Source: an uncultured Rhodospirillales bacterium (lineage in GTDB: Bacteria; Pseudomonadota; Alphaproteobacteria; Acetobacterales; Acetobacteraceae). From it: a stretch of 33,264 nucleotides of DNA. The number at the start of each line of letters is the position of its first letter. Position 1 is the first letter of the stretch. Positions 1 through 7,486 of this stretch are shown here, in pieces. A program made the translations under genes and the position numbers. The DNA is taken from assembly GCA_903843125.1 (NCBI GenBank), contig CAIMOR010000196.1:1-33264 (forward strand), written 5' to 3'. The notes beneath the pieces were generated by a model, which saw only the letters and a list, made by a program, of their open reading frames with translations, made no database searches and was not told the DNA's origin.

Positions 1-729
1 CTGCTGGACGAAAGCGGCTACACCGACATGTGGAAGCAGGACAAGTCGCCGGAAGCCCCGGGCCGGCTGGACAATTTGAAGGAGTTCGTCCGCGCGCTCG
101 GCGAGTTCGAGAACCTGGCCGCCTTCCTCGACCACACCGCGCTGGTGATGGAGAACGAGGAGAACACCACCGCCGAGAAGCTCAGCATGATGACGCTGCA
201 CGCGGCGAAGGGGCTGGAGTTCGACATGGTCTTCCTGCCGGGTTGGGAGGAAGGCCTGTTTCCCAGCCAGCGCAGCATGGACGAGGGCGGCGAGAAGGCG
301 CTGGAGGAAGAACGCCGCCTTGCCTATGTCGGCATTACCCGCGGGCGAAAGCACGTCATCATCAGCTGCGCCGCCAATCGCCGCATCTACGGCAACTGGA
401 CCAGCAGCATCCCCAGCCGCTTCATCGACGAGTTGCCGCCCGAGCATGTGGAGGTGGAGGGCGGCGCCCGCCCCCGCGCCGCCGAAACCCCCAGCATGTT
501 CAGCGCCGCACCGATGTTCGCCCGCCGCCCTCGCGTCATCGAGGCGCCGGCCTGGGAGGTGAAGGAGCGCGCGCCCCGGCCGGATGCCATCAAGGTGGGC
601 CAGCGCGTGTTCCACCAGAAATTCGGCAACGGCAACGTGGTTGCGGTGGACGACGACAAGCTGGATATCGAGTTCGACAAGGCCGGCACCAAGCGCGTGC
701 TGGACCGCTTCGTGGAGAAGGTTGGGTGA
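1..729 (+). CDS. uvrD: UvrD/PcrA-type DNA helicase, C-terminal part (5' end outside window)
   Basis: This is the last 242 codons of a superfamily 1 helicase; the frame is open from base 1. Visible are helicase motif V (TLHAAKGLEFDMVFLPG) and motif VI (EERRLAYVGITRGRK), which carry the arginine that senses ATP hydrolysis. After them comes a Pro/Ala/Arg-rich linker and a C-terminal tail (GQRVFHQKFGNGNVVAVDDD) typical of the Tudor-like end of UvrD and PcrA that contacts RNA polymerase. Family members unwind DNA in nucleotide excision and mismatch repair and displace stalled polymerase. The stop codon overlaps the start of prmA (TGATG), so the two are probably translated together. UvrD and PcrA cannot be told apart from this fragment; the helicase call itself is firm. 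Confidence 0.93.
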   Translation: MLDESGYTDMWKQDKSPEAPGRLDNLKEFVRALGEFENLAAFLDHTALVMENEENTTAEKLSMMTLHAAKGLEFDMVFLPGWEEGLFPSQRSMDEGGEKALEEERRLAYVGITRGRKHVIISCAANRRIYGNWTSSIPSRFIDELPPEHVEVEGGARPRAAETPSMFSAAPMFARRPRVIEAPAWEVKERAPRPDAIKVGQRVFHQKFGNGNVVAVDDDKLDIEFDKAGTKRVLDRFVEKVG

Positions 730-1676
730 TGCCGTCCGATGACTGGAGCGCCACAGGCGGCGGAGGTCTGAATCGGCCGGCCAACTACCTCTCCAAGCGC
801 CGCGCCGAACCGCTGGAGGCCGTCTGGGTCGAACTGCTGCCCGAGGATGCGCTGGAAGCCTTCGAGGCCGCCTTCCTGCAAAGCTGCAACACCGTCGGCT
901 TCTTCAAGGACGACGACACCGAGACCTGGCGCGTGGAAGGCGTGCGCGAGCAGGGCGCCAATGCCGAGGCCCTGGCCGCCGGCATCGCCATCGCCGCCAT
1001 GGTCAGCGGCATCGAGATGCCGGAACTCCACGCCGCCCCGGTGGAGGCCGATGGCTGGCTGGCCCGCACGGTGGAGGCCTTCCCGGAACAGCCGATCGGG
1101 CAGACCTGGCTGGTCCGCCCGACCCACCTGCCCAACCCGCCCAGCTACGGCCGCACCGTGCTGGTGCTGGATGCCGGCATCGCCTTCGGCTCCGGCGAGC
1201 ATGAATCGACGCGCGGCTGCCTGATGGGCTTCGAGACCGTCGCCCGCCGCCGCAAGCCCCGCGCGCTGCTGGATCTGGGCTCGGGCAGCGGCATCCTGGC
1301 CCTGGCGGCCGCCCGCCGCCTGCGCCGCCCGGTGCTGGCCACCGACATCGACCCCTGGAGCGTCCGCGCGATCCGCGAGAACACCGTGCTGAACGGCCAG
1401 CAGCGCCTGGTGCGCGCGCAACTGGCCAATGGCTGGCAGCACCGCAGCCTGCGCGGCCGCCGCTACGACCTGGTCTTCGCCAACATCCTGGCCCGGCCGC
1501 TGTGCAGCATGGCCCGGCAGATGGCGCTGCACCTGAAGCCCGGCGGCACCGCGATATTAGCAGGCCTGCTGGGCGTGCAGGTGCGCATGGTGCTGGCGGC
1601 GCATCGGCGCCAGGGCATGCGGCTGGAACGCCGGGTCAACCTCGGCCCGTGGTCGTCCCTGGTGCTGCGCAAGTAG
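729..1676 (+). CDS. prmA: Ribosomal protein L11 methyltransferase (PrmA)
   Basis: A 315-residue class I SAM-dependent methyltransferase. The SAM-binding motif I is at residues 181-190 (LDLGSGSGIL), the acidic loop after strand 2 is TDIDPWSVRAI (about 205-215), and the catalytic-loop equivalent is FANILARPL. The PrmA signature before motif I (GIAFGSGEHESTRGC, about 150-164) corresponds to the family pattern AFGTGxHxTT. The N-terminal 120 residues form the L11-recognition part. PrmA trimethylates lysines and the N-terminus of L11. The ATG at 729 was chosen because it overlaps the upstream helicase stop and gives a normal-length protein; the open frame extends further upstream only as a shadow of the helicase gene. 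Confidence 0.93.
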   Translation: MPSDDWSATGGGGLNRPANYLSKRRAEPLEAVWVELLPEDALEAFEAAFLQSCNTVGFFKDDDTETWRVEGVREQGANAEALAAGIAIAAMVSGIEMPELHAAPVEADGWLARTVEAFPEQPIGQTWLVRPTHLPNPPSYGRTVLVLDAGIAFGSGEHESTRGCLMGFETVARRRKPRALLDLGSGSGILALAAARRLRRPVLATDIDPWSVRAIRENTVLNGQQRLVRAQLANGWQHRSLRGRRYDLVFANILARPLCSMARQMALHLKPGGTAILAGLLGVQVRMVLAAHRRQGMRLERRVNLGPWSSLVLRK

Positions 1677-1701
1677 GCCTGTTGCGGCGCAGCACCGGCG
1701 C

Positions 1702-1736
1702 GCTAGGCTGAGGCCCTGCCGCCGAAGGGGCCTAGC
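1702..1736 (+). promoter_or_regulatory. Inverted repeat overlapping the ribosome binding site of the 1738 gene
   Basis: GCTAGGC at 1702-1708 is the exact reverse complement of GCCTAGC at 1730-1736. The repeat ends one base before the ATG at 1738. The likely Shine-Dalgarno sequence (AAGGGG, 1725-1730) sits against the right arm. A competing pairing of AGGCC (1711-1715) with GGCCT (1729-1733) is also possible. It could act as a weak terminator for prmA, as an operator, or as a structure that hides the ribosome binding site. Only the repeat is seen directly; the role is inferred. Confidence 0.4.
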
Positions 1737-1737
1737 C

Positions 1738-2805
1738 ATGCGTTTCAGCAACTTCCTGTTCCCGGAAAGCCGCGACCCCGCGCTGGATGGCCAGGTCATC
1801 GCTGAGAGCGTGGCCGAGGCCAAGCTGTGCGACCAGCTGGGCTACGACGTGCTCTGGCTGGCCGAGCACCACTTCGACGGCAACTGCATCTACATCGACC
1901 CCATCACCTTCGCCGCCGCGCTGTCGCAGGCCACGTCGCGGATCAAGCTGGGCTTCGCGGTCGCCCAGGTCTCGCTGCACCACCCGATGCGCCTGGCCGA
2001 GCAGATTGCCGTGCTGGACCACCTGACCGGCGGGCGGCTGATCGTCGGGCTCGGCCGCGGCACCGCGTACAACGTGTACGAATACCAGGGCTACGGCATC
2101 GATTGGCAGGAGGCCGGGCCGCGCTACGAGGAGGCCGAGGCGATCATGCTGCAGGCCTGGACCAGCCCCGAGGGCTTCGAGTACGCCGGCCGCTTCTGGA
2201 ACATCAAGGCGCCGGCGCTGCGCCCGGTGCCGCGTACGCTGCCGCACCCCTACGTGCTGCGCGCCGCGTCGTCCGAGGACGGCGCCCTGCATCTGGCCCG
2301 GCGTGGCCAGCCCTTCATGATGAACGTGCAGAGCATCGAGGTCACCCGCGACCGACTCACGAAATATCGCGCGGTGCTGGAGGCGGGCGGCCACGACGTG
2401 GCGGCCTGCCTGGCGGAGAGCTGGGTCTGGCGCAACATCGTGGTGGCCGAGACCGACGCCGAGGCCGAGCGCGTCGGCATCCCCGCCTTCGAGGCGATGC
2501 AGGAACAGCGCAAGGCCCTGCGGGAGCGGGTGTACGCCGAGCAGGGCGTGCGGATGGTGCAGGAAACCGCGCCCCCCGCCCGGGTGCAGGTGGAGAAGGC
2601 GCTGATCTGCGGCAGCCCAGCCACCGTGGCGCAGAAGATCGCCGAGATCGACGCGACCGGCGTCGGCGGCGTCATCGGCAGCTTTCGGCTGGGGCCGATG
2701 CCGGCCGAGGTGGCTGCGCGGTCGCTGACGCTGTTCGCCGAGCAGGTGATGCCGCGCTTCCGGGTGCTGGAGTCGCGGGCTGCGCTGGCGACGGCGGCGC
2801 AGTAG
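1738..2805 (+). CDS. LLM-class flavin-dependent monooxygenase (bacterial luciferase-like)
   Basis: A 355-residue TIM-barrel protein of the bacterial luciferase-like family. Recognisable elements are the N-terminal strand and flavin-side motif YDVLWLAEHHFDG (about residues 38-50), the mid-barrel segment LDHLTGGRLIVGLGRGTA, and the later part RYEEAEAIMLQAWTSPEGFEYAGRFW split across the lid region. The EHHF motif and general length fit FMNH2-dependent alkanal/alkane-type monooxygenases better than the F420-dependent subfamilies seen at the other end of the window. The substrate is unknown. It stands alone, 61 bases after prmA and 56 bases before a glycosyltransferase gene. A good ribosome binding site (AAGGGG) lies 7 bases before the ATG, inside an inverted repeat. 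Confidence 0.85.
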   Translation: MRFSNFLFPESRDPALDGQVIAESVAEAKLCDQLGYDVLWLAEHHFDGNCIYIDPITFAAALSQATSRIKLGFAVAQVSLHHPMRLAEQIAVLDHLTGGRLIVGLGRGTAYNVYEYQGYGIDWQEAGPRYEEAEAIMLQAWTSPEGFEYAGRFWNIKAPALRPVPRTLPHPYVLRAASSEDGALHLARRGQPFMMNVQSIEVTRDRLTKYRAVLEAGGHDVAACLAESWVWRNIVVAETDAEAERVGIPAFEAMQEQRKALRERVYAEQGVRMVQETAPPARVQVEKALICGSPATVAQKIAEIDATGVGGVIGSFRLGPMPAEVAARSLTLFAEQVMPRFRVLESRAALATAAQ

Positions 2806-2861
2806 GCGGCAATCGGCGCCGGCTGGACCCGCGCCGCCGTAACGGCTAGAGCCGGCATCAA

Positions 2862-4019
2862 ATGCCCGTGCCCCTCGACTCCCCCTGCGTGCTGCAAGTG
2901 CTGCCTGCCCTGGCCTCGGGCGGGGTGGAGCGCGGCACCCTGGAGATGGCCGCCGCGCTGAAGGCGGTGGGCTGGCGGGCCATCGTCGCTTCCTCGGGCG
3001 GGCCGCTGGTGCCGGCGCTGGAGGCGCTTGGTGCCACACATGTGACACTGCCGCTGGCCAGCAAGAACCCGCTGACGGTCTGGCGCAACGCCGCGGCGCT
3101 GGAAGCGCTGGTGCTGAAGGAGCGCGTGGCGATCATCCACGCCCGCTCCCGCGCGCCGGGCTGGGCGGCCTCATGGGCCGCCAGGCGGACGGGGGCGCAT
3201 TTCGTCACCACCTACCACGGCACCTACAACGAGGATCTGCCGTTCAAGCGCCAGTACAACGCCATCATGGCGCAGGGCGAGCGGGTGATCGCGATCAGCC
3301 AGTTCATCGCGCGGCATATCCAGGAACGCCACGGTACGGACGCCCAGCGCATCCGCATCATCCATCGCGGCGTGGACCCGGCGCTGTTCGACCCGGCTTC
3401 GGTGACGCCCGAGCGGTTGGCGGTGCTGCGCAAGCAATGGCAGTTGCCGGGCGACGCCAAGGTGGTCGTGCTGCCGGCGCGGCTGACGCGCTGGAAGGGC
3501 CAGGCCGTGCTGGTGCAGGCGCTGGCCTTGCTGCCACCGCCGTTCGTCGCGGTGATGGTCGGCGGCGGCAAGCCGAAATTCCGCCAGGAGCTGCTGGACC
3601 TGGCCGGCAAGCTGGGCCTGGCGGACCGGGTGCGGCTGGTGGGCCATGTCGCCGACATGCCCGCCGCCCTCATGCTGGCCGATGTCGTGCTGCACGCCTC
3701 GACCGACCCGGAGGCGTTCGGCCGTTCGGTCATCGAGGGCATGGCGATGGCCCGGCCGGTGCTGGCGTCCGATCTCGGCGCCCCGCCGGAGGTGATCAGG
3801 CACGGCCAGAACGGCTGGCTGGTGCCCCCCGGCTTCCCGGAGGTGCTGGCGGACGCCATCGGCGTGGTCTTCGCCCTGCCGGCGGCCGAGCGGCAATTGG
3901 TGTGCGACCGCGCCCGCGCCACGGTGCTGGCCCGCTTCACCACCGAGGCGATGCAGCAGGCGACCCTGGATACCTATTGGGAACTGCTGAGCCAGGCGGC
4001 ACCCGCCGAGGCCGCCTGA
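2862..4019 (+). CDS. Glycosyltransferase family 4 (GT-B fold)
   Basis: A 385-residue GT-B glycosyltransferase. The N-terminal acceptor domain opens with LPALASGGVERGTLEMAAAL, a typical GT4 glycine-rich loop. The second domain starts near PARLTRWKGQAVLVQALALL and contains the retaining-enzyme motif EAFGRSVIEGMAMARPVLAS, whose two spaced glutamates (the E-x7-E pattern) bind the donor nucleotide sugar. No signal peptide is seen; such enzymes act at the cytoplasmic face of the inner membrane. Its stop overlaps the start of the GT9 gene (TGATG), which suggests a shared role in building the lipopolysaccharide core or another surface glycan. No clear ribosome binding site precedes the ATG. The sugar and acceptor cannot be predicted. 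Confidence 0.88.
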   Translation: MPVPLDSPCVLQVLPALASGGVERGTLEMAAALKAVGWRAIVASSGGPLVPALEALGATHVTLPLASKNPLTVWRNAAALEALVLKERVAIIHARSRAPGWAASWAARRTGAHFVTTYHGTYNEDLPFKRQYNAIMAQGERVIAISQFIARHIQERHGTDAQRIRIIHRGVDPALFDPASVTPERLAVLRKQWQLPGDAKVVVLPARLTRWKGQAVLVQALALLPPPFVAVMVGGGKPKFRQELLDLAGKLGLADRVRLVGHVADMPAALMLADVVLHASTDPEAFGRSVIEGMAMARPVLASDLGAPPEVIRHGQNGWLVPPGFPEVLADAIGVVFALPAAERQLVCDRARATVLARFTTEAMQQATLDTYWELLSQAAPAEAA

Positions 4020-4933
4020 TGCCCGGCAAGGTGCTGGTCATCAAGCTGGCCTCGCTGGGCGACTTCGTGCAGGCCTTCGGCCCGTTTGCCGCGATCCGGG
4101 CGCGCCACCCGGATGCCCGGATCACCCTGCTGACCACGCCGCCCTACCGCGAACTGGGTGAGCGGGCGCCGTGGTTCGATGCCGTCTGGACCGGCGGGCG
4201 GCCGGGTTGGGGCGACCTGCGGGGGCTTTGGGACCTGGCGCGCTTCCTGCGCACCGGCGGCTTCGACCGGGTCTACGACCTGCAGACGTCGTCGCGTTCC
4301 TCCCGCTATCGCCGGCTGCTGCCGGCGGGGGTCGAATGGTCCGGCATCGGCGGCGGGAGCCACCCGCATGGCAACCCGCGGCGGGACTTCATGCACACGC
4401 TGGAACGCCAGCGCGAGCAGCTGGAGGTTGCCGGGGTCACCGCCTTTCCCGAACCGGCGCTGGACTGGCTGGATGCCGATCTCGGCGGGTTCGGCCTGCC
4501 CGAGCGCTTCGGCGTCCTGGTGCCGGGTGCCTCACCGACCAGGCCGGGCAAGCGCTGGCCGGTGCAGCACTATGCGGCATTGGCCGCTGGGCTGGACCTG
4601 CCGGTGGCAGTCGTTGGCGGCAAGGGCGAGACGGTCCTGGCCGAGGCCATCAAGGCGCAGGTGCCCGCCACGGTGGACCTGACCGGGCGGACCAGCTTCG
4701 CCGGCCTCGGGGCATTGGCCCGCCGGGCGGCCTTTGCGGTGGGCAACGATACCGGGCCGACCCACATGATGGCGGCGGCCGGATGCCCGACGCTGGCCCT
4801 GTTCGGCGATGAGAGCGACCCGGCGCTGTGCGCGCCGCGCGGGGTGCGAACGGCGGTGATGCAGCATTCACCGTTGGCGGAGCTCGGCGTGGTGGACGTC
4901 AGGGCGGCGCTGGAGCGGGTCAGGGGCGGCTGA
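4019..4933 (+). CDS. Glycosyltransferase family 9 (heptosyltransferase-like)
   Basis: A 304-residue protein with the start KVLVIKLASLGDFVQAFGPF, where the heptosyltransferase family has its (I/V)K-x-SLGDvvh motif. The C-terminal half holds the sugar-nucleotide-binding region: VLVPGASPTRPGKRWPVQHY and GNDTGPTHMMAAAGCPTLAL, the family hallmark in which D-T-G-P-x-H lines the donor site. GT9 enzymes add heptoses or related sugars to the LPS inner core from the cytoplasmic side. It is translationally coupled to the GT4 gene before it by a 1-base stop/start overlap. The ATG at 4019 was chosen on that overlap and on the position of the N-terminal motif; the frame continues upstream only as a shadow. 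The exact donor sugar is not known. Confidence 0.88.
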   Translation: MPGKVLVIKLASLGDFVQAFGPFAAIRARHPDARITLLTTPPYRELGERAPWFDAVWTGGRPGWGDLRGLWDLARFLRTGGFDRVYDLQTSSRSSRYRRLLPAGVEWSGIGGGSHPHGNPRRDFMHTLERQREQLEVAGVTAFPEPALDWLDADLGGFGLPERFGVLVPGASPTRPGKRWPVQHYAALAAGLDLPVAVVGGKGETVLAEAIKAQVPATVDLTGRTSFAGLGALARRAAFAVGNDTGPTHMMAAAGCPTLALFGDESDPALCAPRGVRTAVMQHSPLAELGVVDVRAALERVRGG

Positions 4934-5050
4934 GACGGCATCGCCGACGTCCGGGCTTCCGGCGGGACGCGCAGTGTTCGCGCGGCGGTCGCGCCCCGAC
5001 GCGGAAGCATGCCCTTCGGTGGCTGGACCCGCCCGCACTGGAATGGACCG

Positions 5051-5087
5051 CCGGATCGCCCCGCAGCGGGGCGGGGAGGCGATCCGG
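5051..5087. terminator. Strong hairpin between convergent genes, probable bidirectional terminator
   Basis: CCGGATCGCC at 5051-5060 pairs perfectly with GGCGATCCGG at 5078-5087, and an inner GCCCC/GGGGC stem (5058-5062 with 5068-5072) can extend or compete with it. It lies in the 174-base gap between the GT9 gene (+ strand, ends 4933) and the exported rhodanese gene (- strand, ends 5108), where a shared terminator is expected. There is no T-run on either side, so termination strength is uncertain. Confidence 0.5.
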
Positions 5088-5107
5088 AAGCGCCACTGTC
5101 GGCCGGG

Positions 5108-6187
5108 CTACTGGGTCGGCCGGCCGCCGTTCCAGCCGCCCATGCCGAAGCCGCCCTGCTGCTGGCCTCCGTTCGGAGCGAACTGGCCGGGCGGCGCCAT
5201 CATCTGCCCCATGTTCGGGCCTTGGGCTCCCGGCCCAGCCATGCCTGGACCCTGGCCATAGCCGCCCGGCCCGTTGCCGCCGCTGGTATCCGGCGCCTGT
5301 CGCTGGGCGGAGGCCATCACCGGAAGGCCGACCTGGGACCAGGTCTCGATGCCGCCGCGATACCAATAGACCCGGGTGAAGCCGCCGTTCACCGCGCGCA
5401 GCGCCGCATTGTAGCTGAGCCAGCAATGCGGGTTCAGGCAATAGACCACCACGGGACGCGAGGTGTCGCCGCCGGTTGCCTGCTGCAGCAGGCCGACGAA
5501 TTGCGCCTGGTTGCCGTCCTGGAAGCTGCCGCCGGCGCCGCCCATCGAGGCCGGGATTGCCCCGGGCAGGGATTGCTGCCCGCCGAGCACGTCCACCACG
5601 ACCGGCCGGGCGCCGCTTTGCACGAGCTGAACCAACTGCATCGTGGTGATGACCTGGGCTCCCGGCACCTGGGCTGGCGTCGGCGCGTGCATGGCGCCGC
5701 CATGCAGGCCGGTGCTGGGGGGCACGCCGAAATCCTGCCGTTCCATCGCATCCAGCGCTGCCAGCTGGGCCTGCGGGTTGCCGGGACCGGCGTTGGGCTG
5801 GCCGTAGCCGTTGCCGGGCGGCGCCATGCCGAACGGGCCTGGCTGCTGCTGCGGCATTTGTTGCTGTGGCATCTGCTGCTGGGCGAAGCCGCCATTCCAG
5901 CCCGCACCCGCTCCGGGCTGCCCCGGCGCCATGCCGTTGGGCATGCCGCCCGGCGCCATGCCGTTGGGCATGCCGCCCTGCATCGGCAGCTGCCCTTGCA
6001 GCATCTGGCCTTGAGGCGCCTGGCCTTGCGGCATTGGGCCGGGCATGCCGTAGCCAGGCTGCGGCGCGCCGTATTGCCCAAGCGCAGGGCCGGCCCAGGC
6101 GAGGCCGCCGGCCAGCGCCATTGCCACGCTTCCGGCCGCTGCCCAGGGCCGTGGCAGCCGGGCCGCGTCGGGACGGAGTGGGCGCAT
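5108..6187 (-). CDS. Exported protein with low-complexity arms and a variant rhodanese-like domain
   Basis: A 359-residue protein. Residues 1-38 look like a signal peptide: an Arg-rich start, a hydrophobic stretch SVAMALAGGLAWA, then small residues. Residues 40-140 and 295-359 are Gly/Pro/Gln/Met-rich low-complexity arms, including a duplicated MAPGGMPNG block and an MPQQQ pair. Between them, about residues 178-290, is a rhodanese-like fold with VVVDVLGGQQSLPGAI and an active-site position VVVYCLNPHCWLS (Cys250, Cys255) followed by VYWYRGGIETWSQVGLPV. This resembles the periplasmic rhodanese-like proteins with a cysteine-tryptophan motif found near PQQ-dependent pathways, but no such pathway lies nearby. 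The ATG at 6187 has GGAGA 7 bases upstream (6199-6195). The open frame extends further only as a shadow. The function is unknown. Confidence 0.75.
   Translation of the reverse strand: MRPLRPDAARLPRPWAAAGSVAMALAGGLAWAGPALGQYGAPQPGYGMPGPMPQGQAPQGQMLQGQLPMQGGMPNGMAPGGMPNGMAPGQPGAGAGWNGGFAQQQMPQQQMPQQQPGPFGMAPPGNGYGQPNAGPGNPQAQLAALDAMERQDFGVPPSTGLHGGAMHAPTPAQVPGAQVITTMQLVQLVQSGARPVVVDVLGGQQSLPGAIPASMGGAGGSFQDGNQAQFVGLLQQATGGDTSRPVVVYCLNPHCWLSYNAALRAVNGGFTRVYWYRGGIETWSQVGLPVMASAQRQAPDTSGGNGPGGYGQGPGMAGPGAQGPNMGQMMAPPGQFAPNGGQQQGGFGMGGWNGGRPTQ
5924..5977 (-). repeat. Perfect 2 x 27-base tandem duplication inside the exported rhodanese gene
   Basis: Bases 5924-5950 and 5951-5977 are identical. On the coding strand they encode two copies of a nine-residue unit of the GGMPNGMAP type in the low-complexity N-terminal arm. 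The copies keep the reading frame. It is probably a recent slippage duplication that lengthens a flexible linker. Confidence 0.85.
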
Positions 6188-6328
6188 GGCATCGTCTCCA
6201 GCGGTTTTCAGGTTTGATCGTATACGTGATGAAAGCACGCCGGCCGCGCCCTTGGTGGCCACAGTGCTGTGATGCCCGGGCGGACCTCGGCCGGCGCAGG
6301 ATTGCGCCGGCAGCCCCGGACACCCCGC

Positions 6329-7468
6329 ATGATCCCCCGCCGCGCCCTGATGACCGCAGCCCTGGTTGGAGGGAGCCTGCCCATGTCGTCGCGTGCCGAC
6401 CTCGCCGCGCCGCAGACGCTGCACCTGCGCCGATTCGACATCATGGACGCGCATGGCTTCGACCAGCCGGTGCCGGCGGCCAGCCTGCTGGCGCCGGCGG
6501 ACTGGACGATCCAGGGCGGCGTGGCCTGGGGGGCGAATGGGTACAGCCTCTGCCTCACCGACATCGTCACCTCCCACGCGCTGCTGAGCAGCCCGGATGG
6601 GCGCTACGGCTTCGAGATACTGCCGCCCCGGGCCTGGCTCTGGTCGCGCGACCAGTGGCAGGTGCAGACCATGCGGCAGCTTGCCGCCACCCGGCAGAGC
6701 TGCCCGGTGGCGCCGCCGACCGGCGCGGCGCAGGCGCTGCAGCAGCTGATCCTGCCCGCCTTCCGGCCCAATGCCCGGATCCTGGCCACCGAACCGGACC
6801 CGGCCGCCGCCGATGCGCTGCGCCAGGAGTTCCTGCCGCTGGCCAGTGCCCGGCCGCAGTCCCAGGTGCAGGCCGAGGCGGTGCGGCTGCGCCTGGCCTG
6901 GCAGGGGTTCGAGGAGTGGCTCACCGGCGGTGTCGCTGTCATCAGCTTCAGCGCGCTGTCGCCGTCGCAGGCGATGCAGGGCAGCATGGGCTACACCCAG
7001 AACTTCGAAAGCTACCTGCAGAACATGTTCGGCTTCCGCGCCCCGGCCGGGCAACTGGACGCGGCGCAGCCGGTGCTGGCGACCATCCTCGGCTCGATCC
7101 GGCGCAACCCGGCCTGGGACGCCGCGGCCGGCCAGGTCCTGGCCAATATCGCCAACGTGGCCCGGCAGGGGGCGATGGACCGCGCCGCGATCTGGCGCAA
7201 CGCCCAGGCGCAGATCGGCGAGATGCAGCGCCAGAGCTGGCAGTACCGCCAGGAAAGCCAGGACCGCGTGGCGCGCGCCTTCAGCCAGGTCATCCGGGGC
7301 GTGGAAACCTTCGTCGAGCCTGGCGGCAACCGGGTTGAGCTGACCGCCGGCTATGGGCACGCCTGGAGCAATGGCCTGGGCGAATACATCGTCTCCAGCG
7401 ACCCGTCGTTCAATCCCGGGCGCCGGCTGAACGGCACCTGGACCGAGTTGCGGCCCGGCCCGCCCTGA
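6329..7468 (+). CDS. Exported protein of unknown function
   Basis: A 379-residue protein that I do not recognise. The chosen ATG at 6329 gives MIPRRALMTAALVGGSLPMS, which looks like a short signal peptide cut near SSRA/ADL; an earlier in-frame ATG at 6269 would put 20 unlikely residues in front. The body has no membrane segment. A mid-section is rich in Gln and Ala and probably helical (AAIWRNAQAQIGEMQRQSWQ), and the C-terminal end (GYGHAWSNGLGEYIVSSDPS ... NGTWTELRPGP) resembles the tail of the convergent gene at 7487-8122. The gene is divergent from the rhodanese-like gene across 141 bases. No clear ribosome binding site is seen. A cell-envelope role is possible but unproved. Confidence 0.7.
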   Translation: MIPRRALMTAALVGGSLPMSSRADLAAPQTLHLRRFDIMDAHGFDQPVPAASLLAPADWTIQGGVAWGANGYSLCLTDIVTSHALLSSPDGRYGFEILPPRAWLWSRDQWQVQTMRQLAATRQSCPVAPPTGAAQALQQLILPAFRPNARILATEPDPAAADALRQEFLPLASARPQSQVQAEAVRLRLAWQGFEEWLTGGVAVISFSALSPSQAMQGSMGYTQNFESYLQNMFGFRAPAGQLDAAQPVLATILGSIRRNPAWDAAAGQVLANIANVARQGAMDRAAIWRNAQAQIGEMQRQSWQYRQESQDRVARAFSQVIRGVETFVEPGGNRVELTAGYGHAWSNGLGEYIVSSDPSFNPGRRLNGTWTELRPGPP

Positions 7469-7486
7469 GCCGCGGGCCCGCCGGGG

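Noticed and set aside
30-728. Upstream extension of the prmA frame inside the helicase gene
   Set aside because: The helicase frame carries true motifs V and VI. The other frame is low-complexity Arg/Gly/His, and the prmA start at 729 overlaps the helicase stop.
1738-2805. Calling the first LLM protein F420-dependent
   Set aside because: Its EHHF motif and overall layout fit the FMN-using luciferase-like branch, and it is about 25 kb from the F420 genes.
6188-7360. Extension of the - strand rhodanese frame by 391 codons through the 6329 gene
   Set aside because: The extension is Arg/Ala/Gly/His-rich noise. A signal peptide and ribosome binding site at 6187 mark the real start.
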